A DNA stretch of 64,000 nt from Plantago ovata (GCA_028274465.1 CM051455.1:112032261-112096260); one strand, 5' to 3'. Counted from the stretch's first letter, positions 11,465-24,560 are shown. A program made the numbers and translations. The notes: generated from the sequence alone by a model not told the origin.

Positions 11465-12607
11465 TGATGAACCAGGGATTTGTCGGGTCCCGATTCAGCA
11501 AATAAATTTGTTATTTAGCCAAAGGCAATTCACAACTACAACGAAAACTGTAGTGTAGCAGTAGAATGACCTCGAGTGTCGTTCTCTCAGGACTATAACT
11601 AGCTTTATCTATTTAACTAGGAATATAAAAACAACAGACGGGATAGCAAAGGTTTTTCTAACAGATAATGGAGATTGGTGATAGTATGATCCTTCAAAGC
11701 ATAACGGGTCGATAATCATGCGTAAATTCCTCGGTCTTGCATGGAGATCTTTGATCAATCTAATGTCCTGTTGCAATCATTAAGCACTACGAAGATAATT
11801 ATACTGACAAGTCAAGCACTATTGTCCTATTGTGTTCCGTAATTATTCAACACTACGAAGATAGACATGCGCATAGGTCGACGAGGGTCCAATTGTGCAT
11901 AATAATTAATACAACATACGAGGATTTAGGCTGAGCCTGATCAACGAAATAAAGCAACAATACGGAGTATAATGCGCGATATAGCCATTAGCATGATTAT
12001 CTTCCCTTCGCTAAGAATTCACATACTACCACCTACGATAAGTTTAGCTACTCATAATAGGCATGCAATCAACAGAAATCGTAGAAGAAAACATGTTGAA
12101 AGATATATAAAAATAAGTAGAATAGACTGTAAGATACAATGTTATCGAAGGTTGTCAATCTCCGAAGAATTGCGATCCTACAAGCTCAATCTGCTATGAA
12201 AAAGTGTCTCCTAAGCTACGAACCCCCAGAACAGGCTCTGGGAACTCCCTACCTAAAACTACAGAGAAAGGTGAGAGAATAGGTCTGGAAAAGTATGAAT
12301 TTCGGAGAAAAACTGAGCAACTATATATAGGCTACGAATAAGTGTGGGGTGATTCGCCCCACGTCCCGGGCGGTTCACCCGGGAGTATTTTTCGCGGAAT
12401 TTCACGTTTTCGACGCGTTTTTGGATTTCTTCCCCTTTCCGGACTCGGTTTCTGACTTCTAGTGGCCTTCTAACCTCCAGATTCGACCCCTAGACTCCAA
12501 ATCCTATCCGGAAACCTTCAGATACTAAAATATAGCTAAATTAACATAGAGGATAGCTAAAATAGGTGAAAAAGACTCAAATGAAAGTGTAAAATACACA
12601 TTCATCA
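11465..12607 (-). repeat. N4 5' LTR, copy A
   Basis: TGATGAACCAGGG to ACATTCATCA, 1143 bp. It carries a TATA-like CTATATATAGG at 12323-12333 (read on the minus strand), with GC palindromes at 12345-12385 just upstream in element sense. It lacks the 3' stretch with ACACCAATTCC present in the left LTR, so it has an internal deletion near 12527. Confidence 0.85.
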
Positions 12608-12612
12608 ATAGG

Positions 12613-12900
12613 CATTCGGCAGGTGTGGGGCGAAGGGCCCCACACACCAGGCGATTCGCCTGGTGTGGGGCGATTCGCCCCACGTCCTGGGCGACTCGCC
12701 CGGGAGCTTTTTCGGCTGAAACGCGTTTTTGGATATCTTTTCCTTTTCGGACTCGGTTTTTGCCTTCTAGTGACCTTCTAGCCTTCAGATTCGACCCCTA
12801 GACTTCAAATCCTATCCGAAATCTTCTGGATACTCCAATTAGGCCTCCGGAACACCAATTCCTTATCTACTTCAATATAATTGCCCGAAAAACCTCGTTT
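12613..12900 (-). mobile_element. N3 left LTR, second part, truncated at the duplication junction
   Basis: Continues N3 after the N4 insertion and stops abruptly at ACCTCGTTT (12900), where copy B continues with TTCACCCAAAACC. GC palindromes at 12620-12705. Next comes a 30-odd base stretch (12901-12933) that repeats nearby LTR text (ACACTCCAATTAGGCC), which looks like templated filler. Confidence 0.8.
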
Positions 12901-12938
12901 GACACTCCAATTAGGCCTCCGGAACACCAATTCATTTT

Positions 12939-13740
12939 CACTACTAGAAAAAATGGATTTGGTGACACGTATAAAAAGTCACAAAAAGGGCTTGTTGTGA
13001 CACTTTGAGCTATTGTGACACTTTTGCAAAGTGTCACGTGTAAAGGGGTTTCAATAGCTTAGGTGTCATAATAGATTTCTATAGTGACGCCACAATGTGT
13101 CACATGAAGACATGTTGTAACTTTGTATGTGTCACGATAGCTATCTTTGGTGACACTTTTCGAGTCCGGTGAGATTGAGCAACTAGATTAACTAACTTAC
13201 CAAGGGTCACCATAGATGACTATAGTGACAACATGTGGGGTCACTAGAAGTACCAATAATGACACCAATTGCGTGAATATACAGGTATATCATCACCGAG
13301 ATTGGGTTACTATATCAATTTTTTGTGACACCAGCTCATATTCGGGTAACTATATTAACTACCAAAATGTGTCACAATAGATCATTATAGTGACATTGTT
13401 TTGTAGTCATGATAGTTGTTTATGGTCAACATCTTCTAATTGATATGCATCTTGCCAATGATACGTCTAAATCACTAAGAAAATATTTATATCTCAACAA
13501 TAAAAAAGATAAGTTCTAAACAATCACAAGTCTCGAACAAAAAGACACATCAAAATCACTAAAGAAATATTTTGTGCATCATCTGATGTCAAGTGAGTAT
13601 TGGAAACATGAAAACATTTACTGCTGAGTTTCAAACTAAAACATAAAAATGCATGGAATTGTATCTAGCCAAAGTATTTCAATGCAACTAAAAATACCTA
13701 AATCAATGTAAGAAATTCTATTGAAATGAATTTACATTCT
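12939..13740. repeat. CACTA left subterminal repeat region
   Basis: No gene. It contains many copies of GTGACAC or its complement in both orientations, among them a perfect 10-bp-arm palindrome GTGACACTTT-TGC-AAAGTGTCAC at 13015-13037. In En/Spm elements the TNPA protein binds such repeats. The opposite terminus (22740-22914) has fewer copies, mixed with GGTTATATTAGG repeats. Confidence 0.8.
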
Positions 13741-13839
13741 CAAAAGACTTTTTGTATCAGCTTCCTCATCTTGCTTGTTCAACCACAACCTATAATCAAG
13801 TGAAAGATAAAATTAGAAAGATTATCTACTTTATGTGAA

Positions 13840-16800
13840 TGATAATACTAAAAAAAAACTAAAATAATTGGAAAGACGAAAAAGGAAGAAGAAAAACTTA
13901 CTAGATGCTTCGGCCAAGCAATGTTACTCCCTATGGCGTGTCCAACCTGTTTAACACTTCCAATTGATCGAATCAACCGTTCTTCATGTTCAATTGCTAC
14001 AATGACTCTTACTTCACACCAACCATCTCCCAATTCTTCAGTCCCAACCAACTTGGATGGATTTATGCTTTCCACATAACCTTTTGCAACAGACTTGGTA
14101 CAAACAACCATGCTTTTTAAAATCACCCGTACTCCAACCTACATCATTCGTCACCATAATTAAACATATATTTTCCAGACCAACCAAGTGTAGGTTAACG
14201 AACAAACAACATGCATACATATCCGATGTACACAAGTATACATGCAATATACTATTGGTATTTAATATCACTCTAAGGATTTTAAACCAGCACCAGAAAC
14301 TAGTTGAAAGTGTGCAATTGCTGAAAGAATGTTACAACTACTCAAAACATCATGACTATGAAATAATATGGCTCCTAAAACTCATTAGTCAGTCACATAG
14401 CAGTCACAATTTTTGCATGCACAAAAGCACTATTCGCTCATCTTCTTTCATGCATACATATACTAATAAGTTACAGTACTTTTTTTTTTATTGTATGCAT
14501 GCTTAGGTCATTGAGCACTCCTAGTGCATGTATATGAAGAAAGTTGGTACTATTATATTCAATCATAGGAGCATGGATGTAATCGCCTTTCATGCACCAA
14601 GCAAAGGGTTCCAACAATCAAACAATGAGTGTCGTCTACTCACACATATTATATTTACGGTCCGACAAATAATGGGCGCCGCCTATATACCCATGTATAA
14701 AAGCGGACTATACAAATAATGAGTTATGGAACACCTTTTTCAAACTAAATTTAGCAAATCAAGAAATATACCTTCAAAGTAGAACTGGAATTAGAGACCT
14801 CATGAAGTTGAGCATGTTCAGAGTTGTGACGGGGAGGTGTGGAAGAATCTCCATTCATTTCATCCTTTCTTAATAGCTTTTGAATTAACTTTTCCTGCTC
14901 CTCCATTCTTTTCTTCATTTCCTCATTTTCCTCAGTGATGCGCTCAATATCACTTGAAACTTCTTTCCCACCATATATTCTACTAGATTTAGTTGTTCCG
15001 TATGTGCGAATCCTTGTACCTTTCTTCTCTCCAAGTACCTGGGAATAAATGTCATTTTTCCCTACATCTTTCACGCCAGGAGATAGTTGACTCTTTAATT
15101 CGTTTATTTTTTTCTGCATACAAGTTCAATGGAAAGTATTCAACATATATTGGGACTGCAAAGGTTCTATTAAAATCTGGAAAAAGAAAAAGGATGGAAA
15201 AATTACCAATGCATCAGCAACATGAGGATTAGATGTATTCCCATCTTTAGAATAACATTTCTCAAAAATAGTTGCTCTGCTCAAATCGAAATCATCTGGA
15301 TCATAATGAACGTCATCCTCGGCCAATGTTTCAACAAGTTTATCAATTGCTTCCTGAAGTTATCGAGCATTAAAAAAATTAATAATCCATACATCGAAAG
15401 TTGTACTAGTTTTCCACATACAAATCAATTACCCTCTCCATGTCATAAACTTGGGCAAAACTCCTTTTTCCAGTCGTGTGCTGCATTTTCTTTGTGCTCT
15501 ATTCCTTTTATTTCGGTTACTTGTTTCCTATAATGTAGTGCATAAAAATGGTTAACAACTGAAATTAATCATTTGACTTTTATCATAAATACAATAACAA
15601 TACCTTTGCTTCTTTAGAGGACCAATGATTGACAAGAAACTTCCAGTGCTCTACATTAATCCTCTCATCACAACCTTTTTCATCACAAGTATCAGGCCTG
15701 TTACGCAAGTTCTCTTCCAAGGTCAACTCTTCACTATAATATTTCGCTTTAATTCTGGCTTTGTAACACTTCCAGCTTTTACCCACAGCTTGTAAAATAC
15801 GTTCCTCATATCCAACAGGAACAACAAAAGTCCCCTACAAAACAAAATTGCAATGCTAACAAAGTTATACCATACTAAATTAATATATAGATATAAATAT
15901 TTCCAAGTTTAATATAATATTACCTTTACATGCGTCAATATAGCTTGTCTCTCTTCCTTTGGCATATCAGACCATTTTGGATACAAGAGTGGAGCTAACT
16001 TCCCATTTCTGGCTATACTCCCCAAAAATTCGACAAAATCACTTTTGTTTGGACCAATAGGTTTATCATGTTCATCAAATTCAATTTCAATTGGCTTAAA
16101 CTCCGGATTAGCGCTTATAGCCCAAATATGAGGAACATAAGTAAATCCTCGCATTTTACGCTGCTGGCTAACATTATCTACATGTAGTAGAAAAAAATGG
16201 CTTTAAGTTTGAAACGTACATCTCATTATGGTGAAGACGAAAAACATTGTAATGCCAATTAAAAGATAACATAGTAGGGCATTATATACCATTTGGGGCT
16301 GGAGTATCTTCACTTCTGTGCTCCTCAAACAATGCTACAAAATATATTGCATTGAGATACCATGATATCAATGAAACTAATAAATAATTCAAATAATATA
16401 TATTCAAACGAACATATCCTATAAGTTACTATTAATTTATACAATTTTACAATTATCTACCTTGAGGACTAGGAATGTTGCCTCTTGGTGCATCAGAATT
16501 AGCCACATGTTCGGATTCACTCATTTGAGTAGAATTTGGATACAATGCACTACTTTGCCCCCTCAAATGAACTGGAAGTAAATGTTTCACATATAATAAG
16601 AAGATATTACAGTCACAATATAAGTCAATAAAGAAAATGAAATTAATAAGATAATATATTCATGTGCTAAGTCTACCTTGACTATGACGATGTTCCTCGG
16701 TCACCACTTTAGTACCAGTTGCATCCCTTTGTTGATTTCTAGGAATAGCTAATTTCTCACCTTTGTGTCTAAGAGTAGCCGCAATTTCCTTTCTTCTCTG

Positions 16801-16851
16801 GTTCGCCAGTCGTTGCAGCTCAATCGGTGTGATCATTTTCCTGTTAGCCAT
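13840..16851 (-). pseudogene. CACTA TNPA-like gene, Transposase_24 (Ptta/En/Spm), frameshifted
   Basis: DNA-binding accessory transposase. Starts at ATG 16851 (MANRKMITPIELQRLANQ). My exon reading on the minus strand: 16851-16660, 16575-16461, 16336-16291, 16180-15925, 15836-15604, 15534-15438, 15358-15209, 15119-14772, 14131-13901 and a short last exon near 13790. Most internal exons end at GT donors. The core has YVPHIWAISANPEFKPI, YPKWSDMPKEER, then GKSWKCYKARIKAKYY and HWKFLVNHWSSKEA, the Transposase_24 pattern. Next is a coiled-coil-like EENEEMKKRMEEQEKLIQKLL, then a C-terminus ending near IAWPKHL. In the 15534-15438 exon the family signature continues only after a one-base frame change. 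Confidence 0.8.
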
Positions 16852-17061
16852 TTCCTACAACCACAAATCTTTATAGGAGATATATAAATATACGTAACAT
16901 GTGTTTTGAAATTAGTAAATGACTCATTTAGTATGTCTACACAAGCAAATATAAATTAAGAATGAAAATAACAATGGAATGAGCTTGGTAGTATTAAATA
17001 AGAACAAAACAGAATAAGAAAAACAAAACACATCTTAGATAAATTAAGTATTGGTCTTATT

Positions 17062-20000
17062 TTATGCTGGAGTAGGAGGCACCCCTTCGCGAGCCCATAC
17101 AATATCCTCATGCTCGTTAATTGTTTGTTCGTTGCAGGGTGTGCTTTGCAAGACAACATCCACATTACTTATTTCCACGTCTTTTCCATCTTCAAACTTA
17201 GCTCTTGCTTTGGTTTTAATCACAACATGCCAACCTTTTTCTGTTGGATCTTCGACGTAGAATACTTGTTGTACCTGAGATGCGAGAGAGAATCTCTCAT
17301 TTTGGCGTTTTATATTTTTAAAGTTTGCTACGGTGAAACCATCACTGTCTTTCTTGAGCCTACTTCCCTTTGTTACCCAATCACACTCAAATAGTACTAC
17401 TCTCTTCCCGGGACCATAGTTCAACTCGATTATATCTTTTAGAATACCATAATATGTCAATTCCGTTGACATAGGCCTTTTGTCTTTCTTGCTTGCAAAA
17501 CTTGTCGTTGATGCACTGACGACAACCCCAGAATTTTGTGTTTTTCTTTTTCTCTCTACTTCCTTAGTGTGGAATCTGAAGCCATTGACTACAAACCCTT
17601 TAAATCGTCTCCCCGTAGGAAGCGGGCCTCTTGCAAGACATGCTATATCACTTTGAATTGTATCAGGTGTATCAACTATCACCTATAATATAAATATCAT
17701 ATGTTACAAAGGAGTTCATTTAAAAAAATTCAAATAAACAATATATTCCTCATTTACTCATACCTGGCTAGAGAACCATTTAGCAAAGGTTTCACTATGA
17801 ATTCGTCCAATTTCATGCTGTAGACGACGTTTTTTACGCACTGTCATAGACTTATGCTCTCTGCAAAAACAATTTGAGAGAAGATAAGATATGTATATTA
17901 TGGGGGAAAACAAGTGAGCATTAAATTTTGCTTACTCTCTTTTGTCAGCAATTTCATCACAATTGAAAAGCACATATCTATGTGCTAGGTCCAAAGTTGT
18001 TTGGTCTAGCACAACTGGTTCTCCTGTCCATAATGGACGTCCAGACATAGTGAAGATTTCTAAGCCCTCAGTGTTTGTTGGATCACCATCTTCATTTCGA
18101 CCAGCTCGATTATGCCTTGTTTCAACATTCTCTTCAAAGTTTAGTGAACAAAATGATAAACACGTTTCTGCACGATAACCTTCCCTCATAGAGGCTTCAG
18201 GTCTCCCTTTGTTGCGAACATATGATTTAAGAGTGCTCAAGTACCTTTGATAATTTTAAAAACTGAAAGTAAGCCTGGTATTTTACTGATTAAATGATAT
18301 ATAATGAAAATATTGAACAAATGAAATAAAAAACATAATGAATTAAAAAAATTAAAGGTACCTCTCAATTGGGTACATCCATCGATAGAAAATAGGACCT
18401 CCTAGCTTTGCTTCGGTAACTAAATGAATAGTTACATGAACAGTGATATCGAAAAAAGCCGGGGGGAATATTTTCTCAAGCTGACAAAGTATAACTGCTA
18501 TCTCACCTTCCATTCGAGTTAAATCACTATGGCAAAGTGTCGGGGAACACAAGTCCCTAAAATACTTGCACAAGCCAATAATAGGCGAACGTACACGAGG
18601 GGAAAAACATTTGCGCATTGCTACGGGTAGTAATTGTTGCATTAGGATGTGACCATCATGACTTTTGGCTATAGAAATCCCTGGTGGCTTTAACTTCACA
18701 TTTTTTGATATATTTGATGCGTAACCATCCGGCACTTTTACACTTTTCAGCACCTTAAAGAACTGCAATTTCTCTTGTTTATCTAATGCATAACAAGAGG
18801 CAGGCAACCAGTGTTTGCCATTTTTATCCTTAAAGGCATGAAGTGAAGGACGTATCTTTTTAGCCTTCAGGTCAAGGCGGGCTTTCAGATTGTCCTTTGA
18901 CTTTTCAGAATCCAACATTGTGTACACCACTTTATCAACTACATTCTTTTCCACGTGCATAAAATCCAGATTGTGGCTCAACAAATTAGTCTTCCAGTAT
19001 GGGAGTTTATAGAATATTGGCAACTTCTTCCAATTGTAAGGTAAATGTTGGTTGCCTACCTTTTTTCCAAATCGATTCTGTATGTTTTTTACTTGATCAA
19101 ACACATGTGAACCTGTAGGATATGGAGGTGCAACTCGATGCTCGTCATTATCAACAAAAGAGCGTGTATCATTTCTGTAAGGATGGTCTTCAGGCAAGAA
19201 TGTTCGGTGACCCATATAGCATTGCTTATGAGAATCATTCAGAAACTCAGAATTAGTATGCTCTAAACACACGGGGCATGCATATTTTCCTTTAGTACTC
19301 CAACCAGACAAATTTGCTAGACCTGGGAGATCACTAATAGTCCATAACAATCCTACATGCATTTGAAAATTTTCTTTCCTTGAAGCATCATATGTGTGAA
19401 CACCTACATTCCACAATTCTATAAGCTCATCAATAAGAGGTTCTAAGTACACATCAATGTTATTACCTGGTTCATGAGGACCAGGAATAAGTGTAGATAA
19501 CATAAAGTATGACTTTTTCATACACTCTCCCGGTGGCAAGTTATAGGGCGTTAATATGATTGGCCAAGTACTATGTTTAGAGTCCATGCTTCTAAATGGA
19601 TTAAATCCATCCGCTGACAAACCCAACCTAACATTTCGAGGCTCCTTTGCAAAATCAGAATTAATATGGTCAAAAGTCTTCCAAGCCGGAGAATCAGCTG
19701 GATGCCTCATGATACCATCATCCTTTCGCTGATCACTATCACGCCATGTCATAAGAGATGATGTCTTAGCTGTCATGAACAATCTTTGTAGCCTTGGCTT
19801 TAAAGGAAAATACCAAAATGATTTGGTTGCTTTCTTTTTCTCTTTCCCAGATTTCGCAGAAGCAGAAGGGCTATCATCTTTAGGGGTTTCCCACCGAGAT
19901 AACCCACAAGTATCACAATTGTTCTTGCCTTCATTCACACCCCAATATATCATGCAATCATTATCACACGCATCAATTTTTTTGTAATTAAGACCTAAAT

Positions 20001-20609
20001 CATTTAATGTTTTCTTTGTTTCATAATAATTCTTGGGAAGCTGGACTCCATCAGGAAAAGATTCCCTTAACAAATCGAGCATCATGCAGAATGAACTATC
20101 ACTCCAATTCCCAAGACACTTGATTTGGAGCATTCTGACAAGGAAGACAATTTTGAAAATTTTTCACATCCAGGATACAGTTCTTGTTCAGCATCCTTTA
20201 GAAGCCTATAAAATTTATCAGCTTCTTCACTTGGAGTTTGTTCCCCAGGTTGAAATGCATCTCCAGAAAGAATATGCTCATCAAGCACAGGAAAAAGATC
20301 ATGGAGTAACCCCCTCATGTTATCTGATGTATCCATCCCCCCTCTATTAGAATCAACTAAGGGCTCGTTATCCTTAGAGTTCTCACCATGCAACACCCAT
20401 TTAGTGTATCCTTTTATAAAACCTTTTGTGACTAAATGTGATTTCACAACTGTTGGTGATCTACTTGTCCCATTTTTACACCCTTTACACGGACATAGGA
20501 TAAGACCATCTTTTGAATTTGAATGAGCAAAGTTCACAAAATATTCCACCCCTTCTTTGTAGGCATCCATTAACCTTGGCAATTCCATCCAACTCCTATC
20601 CAAATTCAT
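17062..20609 (-). pseudogene. CACTA TNP2 transposase (TNPD-like), one apparent frameshift
   Basis: Catalytic transposase. Starts at ATG 20609. Domain order on the minus strand: Transposase-associated domain (20609 to about 20400; CPCKGCKNG Cys motif), TNP2/Transposase_21 (20140-18355; DNDCMIYWG, CDTCGLSRW, GLSADGFNPF, the conserved WMYPIERYL junction), DUF4218 (about 18247-17935), a small exon (about 17863-17763), and DUF4216 (17685-17062; RRFKGFVVNGFRFHT), ending VWAREGVPPTPA. Introns have GT donors at 18351 and 17762. Near 20140 the reading frame changes by one base between FSKL and MLQIKCLGNW, without intron signals, so it is a probable inactivating indel. Otherwise nearly intact. Confidence 0.88.
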
Positions 20610-20639
20610 GATTTCCTATGAAAAGGTAGCTTCTAGGTA

Positions 20640-22740
20640 CTATAGAAGTTAGGAAAGCAACATATGAGTGCCCATTGAGTAAACAATCAGAAAATTAGAA
20701 TTAATGTGGTAATGAACGGAATGATAAATTAGTTAAATGATATGCATATATATTCATCAAGTAAAAATAGTAGCCAGAGACGAATAAACCGAAAGAAACC
20801 TCAGGCACACATCTAAAAATATATTGATGACATAACAGAAGTACATATATAGCTAAACAACCATATTAAAATGAAATAGAGAAGTAACAACATTATATAT
20901 AAAAGGGATCTGACCTTAAAATACTTGATAGAACTGTCAACTTTCACAAAACAAACCTGCTAGCTCCAAACAGAAAACGTCGAACTCTGTTTAAAGAAAC
21001 AAAATACAACTTATTAGGTGTTAATAACTTCAGCAAGACTAAATAATTAAGTAAAATCATATGAAAGTAAAACCAACAAAAAAATAACAGAAATACGCAG
21101 ATGTAAAATGTGTTCAAAGAAATTGATACTCGACATGTAAAATATGTTACCTATTTTATAATGTAAAATCAGCATGACATATGAGACCTTGATGTAAATA
21201 AGCATGAAATATAATGTTACATCAGTTCACAGAAGACATTCTCTACAAACAACATTATTCTTTAATTTATTATTTCCTTGTGGCAGAACACATTTGATCA
21301 TATACTGGAAGCTGATTTCGCTACATGTCATGCTGATTATATGAGCGTTTATATATGTTGATAATATGTGGTACTACTTTTTCATTTTTTTTATATTTTC
21401 AATGTTATTTTTGATATTATTTTACCCTATATCTCAAAATTTCAACTCAATATAGTTTTATTGTGATTAAAGTAGTCATTATTTTTTTCTAATTTTGTAC
21501 CAACACTAATAAAAAGATCAATAAAAAGTGTTAATAATATAAATATTTCAAATGTTTCGATGCCGCACTAGGTGATTTACGATCCTGGCTCCGCCCCTAG
21601 CTGAATAATTAGCATATAAGCATCAATGTTACATTATATAATCTCCACATAAGTTTGGTACTTAGCTCATATAATGAATGTTGATTTCACAATAAACAAC
21701 ATCAAGGACAACCCCAATATTCTAAGTGTCTAACAGAGTTAAACTTGCATAGGATACAAAACGAACTTTATGATGGTACATGAAAACAGAATAATACACC
21801 AAGCTGATACAAGCCACTTCAATTTTTTTTTTTTTTTGTTAATTTTTTTTATGGTGGAAACAACTAAAACTAAAATAAGAGCAATGCTTGTAAATGGAAA
21901 TACAGATTTTCACAACAAGACCTTGACCGGACAGTGTAACTCCAGAGACCCATGGGCTACGCACAACACCAAACTTACAAGACGACCAACAATATGAGAA
22001 GCTCTAAACCACAATATCACATAGCAAAAAACAAAAGATCCTAAGCTAAATGCAGCCAGCTCAAGCCAGAATTAACTTCTGGGTATCTAATCTTAGCTAT
22101 ATATGTCTAAATATAACAAACAATTAATCCATGGAAACATGAAATCTGTATTTAGCTGTGAAATTTCTCCCAGATGTGAAATACAGAATCAAATACAAAA
22201 AATCACTACAATTCGAATTTTAACTGAGTATCTAAACAATGTTTTCGCCCTCCTTTTCCTCTCTTCCCAGATTGATCCCCCTTGCCAAATTTTCTTTAGG
22301 GCTTCTATATAAACATGAGGCGGGGCTCTCTTATCCCTTACATTCAGGCAACTACCCACTCAATCAGAGGTAGTTATGAATTCAAAATTCAAAGCACATA
22401 CCTAGAATCATAGGTCAATCGAATAACTGAATTAGAGATCAATTCACTCATTCACAGATATAAATACAGAATCAAAGATGATAGATTCACATATTGACGA
22501 TGTCGAACAAGATGTGATGATCGATCCAGAAAAACAAACAGAATCAAATGATCGATTAACAAAGAGAGGGGAGGTTACCTGTTCACTTATGTCTTTCTGC
22601 TTGAGCGCCTGTGTGTGGGAGAGAGTAAAGTCGATGTTGTTCTGGTGTGTGTAAAGACCAAGTAAATTACCCTAAGTAAAATTATATGGAGGGAAAAAAA
22701 AGCGGCATCTAAAATTTTTTCACCGTGCGTTTTGGGTTAT
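20640..22740. other. CACTA 5' non-coding region upstream of TNP2
   Basis: About 2.1 kb of AT-rich sequence with no credible gene. It includes an oligo-T run near 21822-21837 and several short exon-like scraps. CAACCTCCCCTC-type text near 22570 may be a 5' UTR. On its right it grades into the subterminal repeats. Expected contents are promoter, 5' UTR and first intron of the transposase genes. Confidence 0.5.
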
Positions 22741-22914
22741 ATTAGGTTAATGGTTACATTAGGTTGTTATGGTGACACTACTTATATTGTGTGATTATAG
22801 AAAGTGTGTAATTAGGAGTTTTCTGCTTGGGGGTTATATTAGGTTGGTTATGGTGACCTCAAACTCATTGTGTCACTATAAAAAGTGTCTAATTAGGGGA
22901 TTTTTTTAGTAGTG

Positions 22915-24248
22915 TTTCTATTGATCTATGTGGATGATATGTTGATCATCAGTCCTTGCTTGAAGTCTATTGCGCATGTGCAAAAGTGTCTTTGTGAAAA
23001 CTTTGCTATGAAAGACTTAGGAGATGCAAAAAGGATTCTTGGCATAAACATTGTTAGGGATAGAAATAAATCTACTCTTGTGTTAAATCAGATTTCATAT
23101 GTTGAAAAGATTTTGAGTAAATTTAACATGTTGTCTGCTGATCCTACGGATGTGCCTCTTGCTTCCCACTTTGTGTTAAGTAAGTATTAGTCTCCCAAGA
23201 CTGATTCTGAAATGAATAGTATGAAGAAGGTGCCTTATGCAAATGCTATAGGTTCAGTTATGTACCTCATGGTTAGTTCTAGACCTGATCTTGCTTACCC
23301 TATGAGTTGTTTAAGCAAATATATGTCTAATCCTGGTATGCCTCATTGGAATGCTTTGAAGTGGCTTCTGAGATATTTGATATCATCTGTGAATTTTGGC
23401 TTGACTTTCTCTAAGTGCTCTGAAGGTGTGAAACTTGTTGGCTATGCTGATTCTAATTATGCTAAAGATAGTGATAATGGTAAATCCACCACTTCCTATG
23501 TGTTTACCTTCTGTGGTTCGTGCATTAGTTGGAAATCTCAATTACAACCTATTGTTTCCATATCTACTACTGAAGCTGAGTATATTGCTCTTACTGAAGC
23601 TTACAAAGAAGCTATGTGGTTAAAGGGTCTTGTGTCTGAAATTGGTTTTCTTGAACAAGATGTGGTTGTGTTCTCTGATAGTCAATCTGCTATTCACCTT
23701 TGTAAGAACCCTGTGTTTCATGATAGGACTAAGCATATAAATGTTAGGTTCCATTTCATTCGTGATATAGTTGAAAAGGGTATTATTAAGTTGGCCAAGG
23801 TTGCTTCTCAGTTTAATCCTGCTGATATGGGTACTAAGTGTTTGCCTGTTAATAAACTTTTGTCGTGTCAGAGGATGTTAAACTTTGATATTAGGTGATT
23901 GCTTTGTGTATGTATTATCTCGCATGTCATACTTTGTGTTTGCTATGCTTGATAGTCATCTTTGTGGTTGCATCGCATGATTTGTGTATGTTATGCTTAT
24001 ATATATGTCTTTGTGATTGCTTTGCATGCTTTGTGTGTTGCTTTGCATGGTAATTGCCTACTTGCTTTGTATGCTTTGTGTGTGCGGCCCCTGGTTATTA
24101 CCCATTGATCTTTGTGATCATAGAGTTTTCTTTGTGGATACTCAAACTTCCACTTGCATTTTCTTTGTGAACTTGTAGGTGGGTCGGCGATGATGAGTCC
24201 TCCGGTTCCTACGTCCTTAGTGCACCATCGTGGGCCAAAGGTGGAGAT
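22915..24248 (+). pseudogene. C1: Ty1/copia reverse transcriptase and RNase H remnant
   Basis: The 3' end of a copia polyprotein. The first part has the RT catalytic box LLIYVDDMLI and FAMKDLGDAKRILGI. The rest has ANAIGSVMYLM and a copia RNase H (VGYADSNYAKD, STTEAEYIAL, AMWLKGL, DSQSAIHL, TKHINVRFHFIRD, GTKCLPVNKL), ending at 23898. One in-frame TAG at 23188-23190 breaks the frame. Everything 5' of the YVDD box is missing on the right of the CACTA element. A 350-bp non-coding tract of TTTGTG/TTTGCATG repeats follows, then a polypurine tract CCAAAGGTGGAGA next to the LTR. Confidence 0.88.
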
Positions 24249-24560
24249 TGTTAATAACTGTTGGCCCATTAGTTGGCCCAATCCAATCTGCTCAAGCCCA
24301 ACACACCAAACCCTAACCTAGCTTATCATATAAGGCCCATTTTGTTGCCTTTCTTCTTTGTGTTAGCAGCCACATGTGAATATCATCACCCTCATTAGTT
24401 GAGATCTGATTTCACCATAAACCTTGAAGCTTTGTGTCTTCTTCCCTCTTCACCTCTTTGTGTCCCTTTGTGGGTATGTCTCTTGTTGGTAGAAACCTTG
24501 TGGTCTTGGTGGTGTACTTATATTGGAGTAGTTGAAACCGGGCTAAAGGAATTGCTGAGC
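24249..24560 (+). repeat. C1 copia 3' LTR, partial
   Basis: Begins TGTTAATAACTG directly after the polypurine tract. Contains GGCCCA motifs and TATCATATAAGGCCC, a possible TATA region near 24325. The right end cannot be fixed: the LTR runs into LINE-like sequence somewhere between 24520 and 24660 without a recognisable TG...CA end. Confidence 0.6.

Larger units (their letters stand above)
5783..12607 (-). mobile_element. N4 copy A: full-length non-autonomous Athila-like element
   Basis: The most complete N element of copy A, flanked by ATAGG at 5778-5782 and 12608-12612. Left (3') LTR 5783-7092; purine-rich primer tract on the minus strand at 7093-7108; internal region 7093-11464; primer site on the minus strand at 11444-11461; right (5') LTR 11465-12607. 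It encodes a Gag on the minus strand but no reverse transcriptase, RNase H or integrase, so it depends on another element's enzymes. Solo LTR N5 interrupts the leader at 10005-11255. The two LTRs differ in length (1310 versus 1143 bp), partly from deletions in the right one. Confidence 0.88.
1..12900. repeat. Large duplication, copy A
   Basis: This block aligns base for base with 25323-37859: the same nested elements, the same TSDs and the same internal deletions occur in both. The offset is about 25322 at the left, 25339 near base 4200 and about 24936 beyond base 6300. By eye, differences are scattered single bases and small indels, around one per cent. One large difference is a deletion of about 400 bp in copy B. 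Similarity stops abruptly after base 12900, inside an LTR of N3. The left limit lies outside the window. The nested insertions therefore all predate the duplication. Confidence 0.93.
12939..22914 (-). mobile_element. CACTA (En/Spm) DNA transposon, 9976 bp
   Basis: Terminal inverted repeats start CACTACTAGAAAAAAT on the left, and CACTACTAAAAAAAT on the complementary strand at the right end. The flanking 3-bp TSD is TTT (12936-12938, 22915-22917). It carries two intron-containing genes on the minus strand: TNP2 (TNPD-like) then a Transposase_24 (TNPA-like) gene. This two-gene order is the En/Spm layout. The subterminal 800 bp at the left are packed with GTGACAC/GTGTCAC motifs, the expected TNPA-binding type. 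Both genes carry apparent frameshifts, so the copy is probably inactive but structurally complete. Confidence 0.95.

Noticed and set aside
12931-12938. Left remnant of copia C1 beside the CACTA element
   Set aside because: The 8 bases TTCATTTT could belong either to C1 or to LTR filler; too short to decide.
14057-14719. Plus-strand ORFs within the CACTA element
   Set aside because: They lie in introns or antisense to Transposase_24 exons and have no recognisable motif.
20137-20145. Intron to explain the TNP2 frame change
   Set aside because: The two frames abut within a few bases and no GT...AG pair of plausible length separates them; a one-base indel fits better.
21570-21600. Separate small transposon marked by GATCCTGGCTCCGCCCC
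   Set aside because: This phrase recurs in unrelated plant repeats, but I found no terminal repeats or TSD here, so I leave it as part of the CACTA 5' region.
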